From Oehlia diaphana (taxonomy: Eukaryota > Glomeromycota > Glomeromycetes > Glomerales > Glomeraceae): DNA of 23,583 nucleotides. Where the stretch lies: positions 54,473 through 78,055 of the forward strand of contig QZLH01000547.1 of NCBI GenBank assembly GCA_003833135.1, given 5' to 3'. Each line of letters opens with the position of its first letter. Positions within the stretch are counted from its first letter, which is position 1. The notes below the pieces were generated by a model. That model saw only the letters and a program-made list of their open reading frames with translations, ran no database searches and had not been told where the DNA came from. Shown here in pieces: positions 19,755 to 23,583 of the stretch. A program made the position numbers and the translations under genes.

Positions 19755-19832
19755 CATAAAAGATGAAATTACTACCATTCAATTCGTCTCAATAAAATGA
19801 TTTTAATAAACTATGTTGTATTTTTCTATGAT
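19755..19832. mobile_element. Relic of the 1520-2066 palindromic element
   Basis: The stretch ACTACCATTCAATTCGTCTC, followed by ATGATTTTAATAAACTATG and a CTATGATTTTGATT tail, parallels the right half of the element at 1520-2066 (ACTACCATTAGATTCGTCTT ... AATAAACTATATTTC). Only this section is recognisable; the ends are gone. Confidence 0.6.
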
Positions 19833-19955
19833 TTTGATTGTTAATTTAATAATATATATATATATATTTTAATAAATTATTATAAAATATATTAAAAAAA
19901 TTAATTTTTATATACTTTTATAATTTGTTATTATTAAAATATATATTTCATATAG

Positions 19956-20250
19956 AATCCTGGAAAACTCATATAAAGGTCATAAGGGACTTTTGGCCAA
20001 AAACATCACTTTTTGCCAAAACTCAAAAAATTATTTTTTGTAATTATTTCAGCATCCAGTGATTCAATTTTGATAAACTTTTTTTATTTTGTGGTCTTTA
20101 TTCAGATCTACAATTTAAAAAAAGTTTATCAAAATTAAACTTTTAGATGTCAAAATATTTGCAAAAAAATGATTTTTTGAACCCTTAAAAAATGGGTTAA
20201 TTTACCAAAAGTGTGACTTATAACCTATATTAGAGAATTTTAGGATCTTT
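19956..20250. mobile_element. Palindromic Mutator-type element C, imperfect 9-bp duplication
   Basis: Inverted repeats run most of its length: AATCCTGGAAAACTC ... ATAAAGGTCATAAG at the left, and AAAGATCCTAAAATTCTC ... ATATAGGTTATAAG at the right (reverse complement). The inner arms GATAAACTTTTTTTA and AAAAAAAGTTTATC lie around 20103. Flanks TTCATATAG (19947-19955) and TTTATATAG (20251-20259) match at 8 of 9 bases. The AGATCCT tip relates it to copies A and B. No ORF. Confidence 0.65.
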
Positions 20251-20340
20251 TTTATATAGTTACACCTATTTATAAACATGAAAAATGGCTTATTCCAAAT
20301 GTATAAATATAAAAAGAATTATATATAGAAAGATAAAATA

Positions 20341-20532
20341 GGATCTTGCTTACTTATAATAAAGGTCATTATAGAAAATTAGCCTTTTACTAATAATTTT
20401 TACCTTAAAAAGAAAAAAAATCATAACAATGTAATATAAAATTTCCTTTTATAATAGAATCTGCAAAGAATTTTATATATAATTTTTACCTTAGACCTGA
20501 AGGTGATCTATTTTATAAATAAGCGGGATCTT
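20341..20532. mobile_element. Mutator-type MITE, copy B, 9-bp target duplication
   Basis: Perfect 9-bp direct repeats GATAAAATA flank it (20332-20340 and 20533-20541). The tips are GGATCTTGCTTACTTATAAT and, as reverse complement, AAGATCCCGCTTATTTATAA. The interior aligns with copy A at 17657-17899. 192 bp, non-coding. Confidence 0.85.
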
Positions 20533-20714
20533 GATAAAATATATATTTATTTATATTAAATAATAAAATAATCTGATAATAGATTTATAATTTTTATTTA
20601 TTTTTCTTATTAATTATTTTTTTTAATTTAAATAATATTTCAGTTTTTTAAATTCTGATTTAAATTCTAATTTTATATTATATTTTATTATAAATAATAT
20701 TAAAATTTTATTTA

Positions 20715-20852
20715 CCGTATTTGCTCAAAAATAAGCAATCACCAAAAATAAGCAACATGGCCCGCATTATAACAAATTTTGGTTCACATTAACAAAACTT
20801 GGCCGGCATTATGTGCAAAAACTTGTTGCTTACTATTTTTGGGCAAATACAG
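20715..20852. mobile_element. 138-bp TA-flanked MITE
   Basis: Tips CCGTATTTGCTCAAAAATAA and (reverse complement) CTGTATTTGCCCAAAAATAG match at most positions, with TA on both sides (20713-20714 and 20853-20854). AAGCAA repeats and TTGG(C/T) repeats lie inside. The TA duplication fits Tc1/mariner. Non-coding. Confidence 0.78.
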
Positions 20853-20890
20853 TAATTAAAAAAAAAATAAGTTAATATTATATTTAAAAA

Positions 20891-21152
20891 TTATCAGGCA
20901 TTTACTAATTGGTGATTTATGTTAGTACAACCAGTTACTAAGTTGTATAATAAATACCTATTACATAAGCCTGATAAAACAATTACTTAGCACAACATGA
21001 CCTTGTAACTGCAGCACTGACATGCCTTACATGTATTTGCAATACAAGAATATGATAGTGAAATTTGCTGAGCTGCGCTCAGTAAATTCTACCAACCATA
21101 TTGCTTATTGTAAATACAACAGTTACTCAGCACTTTGTGCTGAGTAACTATT
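20891..21152. repeat. Cluster of nested hairpins, probable inverted-repeat element(s)
   Basis: TTATCAGGC (20891-20899) and GCCTGATAA (20969-20977) bound an 87-bp piece. Next comes a long imperfect palindrome centred near 21075, with arms GTATTTGCAATACAAG and GTATTTACAATAAGC and an inner stem AAATTTGCTGAGC/GCTCAGTAAATT. GTTACTCAGCAC-TTT-GTGCTGAGTAAC (21122-21148) is a perfect 12-bp stem with a 3-nt loop. No target duplication was settled. Confidence 0.6.
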
Positions 21153-21227
21153 AATTATTTAAATTAAGTTCTAATAGTATTATTCTTTAGCAATATAATT
21201 TAAAATAATTTTAATAAGATCTTAATA

Positions 21228-21368
21228 AGGATCCTGAAATATATATAAAAAGGTCAAAGGCAGCTAAAAAATTTTTACTAATAGTTAAATGCATTCTTTT
21301 AGGTCCAAAATTATAATAATTTTGGCGAGTAATCCAAAAAGGCAATATCTTTTTACCAGGAATTATCT
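21228..21368. mobile_element. Partial Mutator-type relative (element D)
   Basis: The left edge AGGATCCTGAAATATATATA followed by AAAGGTCAAAGGCAGC resembles the tip of element C. The right edge as reverse complement, TTCCTGGTAAAAAGATATTG, matches only loosely. A perfect palindrome CCAAAATTAT-A-ATAATTTTGG lies at 21305-21325. No clear duplication, so the boundaries are provisional. Confidence 0.4.
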
Positions 21369-21424
21369 AAAAAAGAAAAGATTTTCATATTTTTTTTGAC
21401 TAGCTATACGCAAACTCAGATCTG

Positions 21425-21568
21425 CAGTGTTGGCAAATAACCTTGAAATGACTTTTAAATGATCTGATTATGTCACGATTTTACTATGAAATATATCACG
21501 TAATCATATACGAAATGACCTAAGGTCATTTTAAAAAAGAGAAATGATCTCGAAATTTGCCAATACTG
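21425..21568. mobile_element. hAT-type MITE, 8-bp target duplication
   Basis: Tips CAGTGTTGGCAAAT and (reverse complement) CAGTATTGGCAAAT are typical of hAT elements. An exact 8-bp duplication, CAGATCTG, flanks it (21417-21424 and 21569-21576). As the duplicated site is itself a palindrome, it appears to lengthen the inverted repeat. Internally, GAAATGAC/GTCATTT repeats. 144 bp, non-coding. Confidence 0.88.
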
Positions 21569-21840
21569 CAGATCTGACCTTTTTATGTACTATATTTTGG
21601 GTTCTTTTTAATAATACTAAATAAACTTAAATTTCATATAACAATAATTTCAAAATGAATCTATAAAATAAAATAAATATTAAAATGCTTGTTTTAATAA
21701 AATGAATCTAACAAGTTTAGAATCATTAAAATCCAATTAATCCAATTACTGATTTTCAAAATAATAAAAATTAAAGCCAAAAAGTTAATATAACTTTATA
21801 TATTTAAAATTAAATTTATGAATAAATGTATTTGTAACAG

Positions 21841-22136
21841 CCTGTTACATATCTTATTTGTAACATCTTTTTTTTATTTTTTTTTAATAATAAATTTAGT
21901 ATGTGTTTTACAAATAAAATTTTTATATGCAAAATTTAATTTGGAAAACTTTTACTTAATGTACTTAAGACAGTTTTATAAACAAAATTTTAAGTTATAA
22001 GCAGTTTCTTGAAATTTTTTAAAAAATTCTTTGTCTTGGTTACACAACTGATCTTTTGTTTTTGTTTACATTATGCCTGATCTTAAATTTTAATTGGATA
22101 AAATTGGGAGTTGTTACAAATAAGACGCGTAACTGG
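21841..22136. mobile_element. 296-bp terminal-inverted-repeat element, class unclear
   Basis: The left end CCTGTTACATATCTTATTTG and right end as reverse complement CCAGTTACGCGTCTTATTTG are closely matched for about 25 bp (both continue TAACA). The left tip overlaps a 17-bp perfect palindrome TGTAACAG-C-CTGTTACA (21833-21849). No target duplication is evident. The short frame inside it (21818-22000) is Phe/Leu-rich and probably not a gene. Confidence 0.6.
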
Positions 22137-22412
22137 ATATTACAATTAGATTTATCCTAAATTTATTATAAGATTTATATAATATTAGATTTAAATTTTT
22201 TAGTATTATTTAATGTTCTATTTCAGTTAATTTTACTAATAAAAGAATTAACTATAATTTAAATTATATATAAATTTATATATTATTTTTAATAAAAATC
22301 TAATAATATATATTATATTATATTTAATTTTAAGTATAATGTAAGATTTTAGCTATTTCTTTTTTTTCTTTTAATAATTACATTATAAATGTTTAATACT
22401 TCCTTTTCTTAA

Positions 22413-23583
22413 TTACCATACAGTTCTAAAATTACACAACCATTTTTTGCACTTAATTCTGGCCAAAATTCTCATAATTCTGGCTAAGATCAGCCCACCC
22501 GTTATAACATTTTTATTCCAAATTAAATTAAATTCGTTAACTAATAATGCTTGATCAAGTATCTCAATTGTATAATGAAATTTTTTTTCTACTGCTTCCG
22601 CTTTTAATATTTTATTTGTTCTATTTTCCTTTATATCCTCTATTATTTTTCCTTCTTCTTCATTTTCGTATATTATTTTAATATCATTTTTTTCCAAATA
22701 ATTTTCTAAAAATAATAATTCTAAATAATAATCACTATCTATTTTTTTTCTATTACTTAAATTGTGTATAAAATTCATAATTAATTTTGTAATTTTTTTA
22801 TCTATTCCTAACACTAAATCAGTTTTTATATTGATCAAAATTAAACCTATAATCACACTTCTAATAATTATTAAAAATTCATTTTTGTTAGTAGCCTCAT
22901 AATTTACTGTTAAAAATAATTCATTCCCTTTCTGTATATTATCTTCTTTTATGATCCAGATAATTTTGTATTGGAAAATTCTTTTATTATTCTGATTTAA
23001 TCTATTTTTAACCTTTTTCAGATCTATTATTAAAAAAAATTTTTTACGTTCTTCATCATTTTGTTCATCTTCAAAAATACTATTTTTCATTATCGTGATG
23101 AATTCCTTGTCCGCTTTAATTAAATTATCTATAATTTCTATTCTTTTGTTAAAAATTTCATTCTTTCTCTCTTCATTATTAAGATTTTTAACACATTCGT
23201 TCTTTCTAATCAAATTATTTAAAATTTCATAAGGTTTGATTATCCCATCTTCTTTTCTTGTTTCGATAATTTGACTATCTTTATTTTCCATATAGATTAA
23301 ACAGATTTTTGAATCTTTCTTTTTACTAATATTTTTCGAACATCCATTACATATTATTAGAAATGGTGAATTATTCCAATCTATATTTTTTTCGTTGATT
23401 ATATAATGTATCCCTATTCTTTTGTAATTTTTACTATTTGATTTTTTCTTGTCGAATGCAAAAATTGGAAATTCTCCAGGTTCATTCCAAGAAATCAAAT
23501 TATTTTTAACTGTCCGTTCGTTTTCGTCATAATAATTTATATGTATATTATTTTTAACTATTCTCCCTATATATTCATTTTTT
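22413..23583 (-). CDS. RNase H-like retroelement ORF, 5' end outside the window
   Basis: An unbroken minus-strand frame of about 389 codons enters from the right edge and ends at TAA 22413-22415. There is no ATG near 23498: the frame is open above the TTG there (KNEYIGRIVKNN...). Numbering from that TTG: CNGCSKN (50-56) recalls the CxxC patch before RNase H domains of mycorrhizal-fungal LINE-like proteins. EATNKNEFLIIIRSVIIGLI (201-220) fits the helix with the second catalytic acid (E207). INIKTDLVLGID (222-233) fits the strand with the third (D227). FLENYLEKNDIKI (263-275) follows as expected. The later HSG...D motif is replaced by ENEEEGKIIED, so one catalytic Asp and the His appear lost. 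Full-length proteins would carry a reverse transcriptase upstream. Fold assignment is by pattern only. Confidence 0.55.
   Translation of the reverse strand, partial: KNEYIGRIVKNNIHINYYDENERTVKNNLISWNEPGEFPIFAFDKKKSNSKNYKRIGIHYIINEKNIDWNNSPFLIICNGCSKNISKKKDSKICLIYMENKDSQIIETRKEDGIIKPYEILNNLIRKNECVKNLNNEERKNEIFNKRIEIIDNLIKADKEFITIMKNSIFEDEQNDEERKKFFLIIDLKKVKNRLNQNNKRIFQYKIIWIIKEDNIQKGNELFLTVNYEATNKNEFLIIIRSVIIGLILINIKTDLVLGIDKKITKLIMNFIHNLSNRKKIDSDYYLELLFLENYLEKNDIKIIYENEEEGKIIEDIKENRTNKILKAEAVEKKFHYTIEILDQALLVNEFNLIWNKNVITGGLILARIMRILARIKCKKWLCNFRTVW

Noticed and set aside
21818..22000. Plus-strand 60-codon frame
   Set aside because: Phe/Leu/Tyr-rich text from AT-rich DNA inside an inverted-repeat element; no domain.

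Overview
The window looks like nuclear DNA of an arbuscular mycorrhizal fungus, most likely Rhizophagus or a close relative. The basis is extreme AT richness, short (70-93 bp) spliceosomal introns, an F-box/LRR gene, a relic of a protein kinase, a Crypton-type (DUF3504-like) tyrosine recombinase relic, an RNase H-like retroelement ORF, and many small non-autonomous DNA transposons. The organism is an inference; no marker gene is present.

Layout. 1-2.35 kb: a hairpin-forming 49-bp tandem repeat, a GC-richer repeat with a hAT-like end, and a decayed minus-strand ORF split by a 547-bp full-length palindromic element (1520-2066, TTA duplication). 3.04-4.01 kb: an array of ~111-bp units, each a T-tract with a 3' splice-site-like end, a mini-exon-like core, and usually a GTAAG-like end. 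4.4-7.2 kb: short ORFs and relics only. 7.77-9.40 kb (+): a four-exon gene for an unknown 459-aa single-pass membrane protein. 9.5-9.75 kb: fragments of a protein kinase. 11.09-11.58 kb (-): a three-exon gene for a 110-aa protein with two SMP-like repeats. 12.48-14.14 kb (-): a two-exon F-box/LRR gene. 15.7-17.4 kb (-): a broken Crypton-like recombinase.

17.6-22.2 kb is a gene-free island of small inverted-repeat elements: Mutator-type with 9-bp duplications, pogo/Tc1-type with TA, hAT-type with 8 bp, and others. Within it lies a second splice-site-bounded array, on the minus strand, with the same ~111-bp period as the first. 22.41 kb to the end (-): the 3' part of a long RNase H-like ORF that runs off the window.

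Only three genes look intact and complete (7767-9395, 11093-11583, 12484-14143). Each becomes coherent only after introns are placed. They do not form an obvious pathway. The most unusual signal is the pair of inverted mini-exon-like arrays about 14.7 kb apart.
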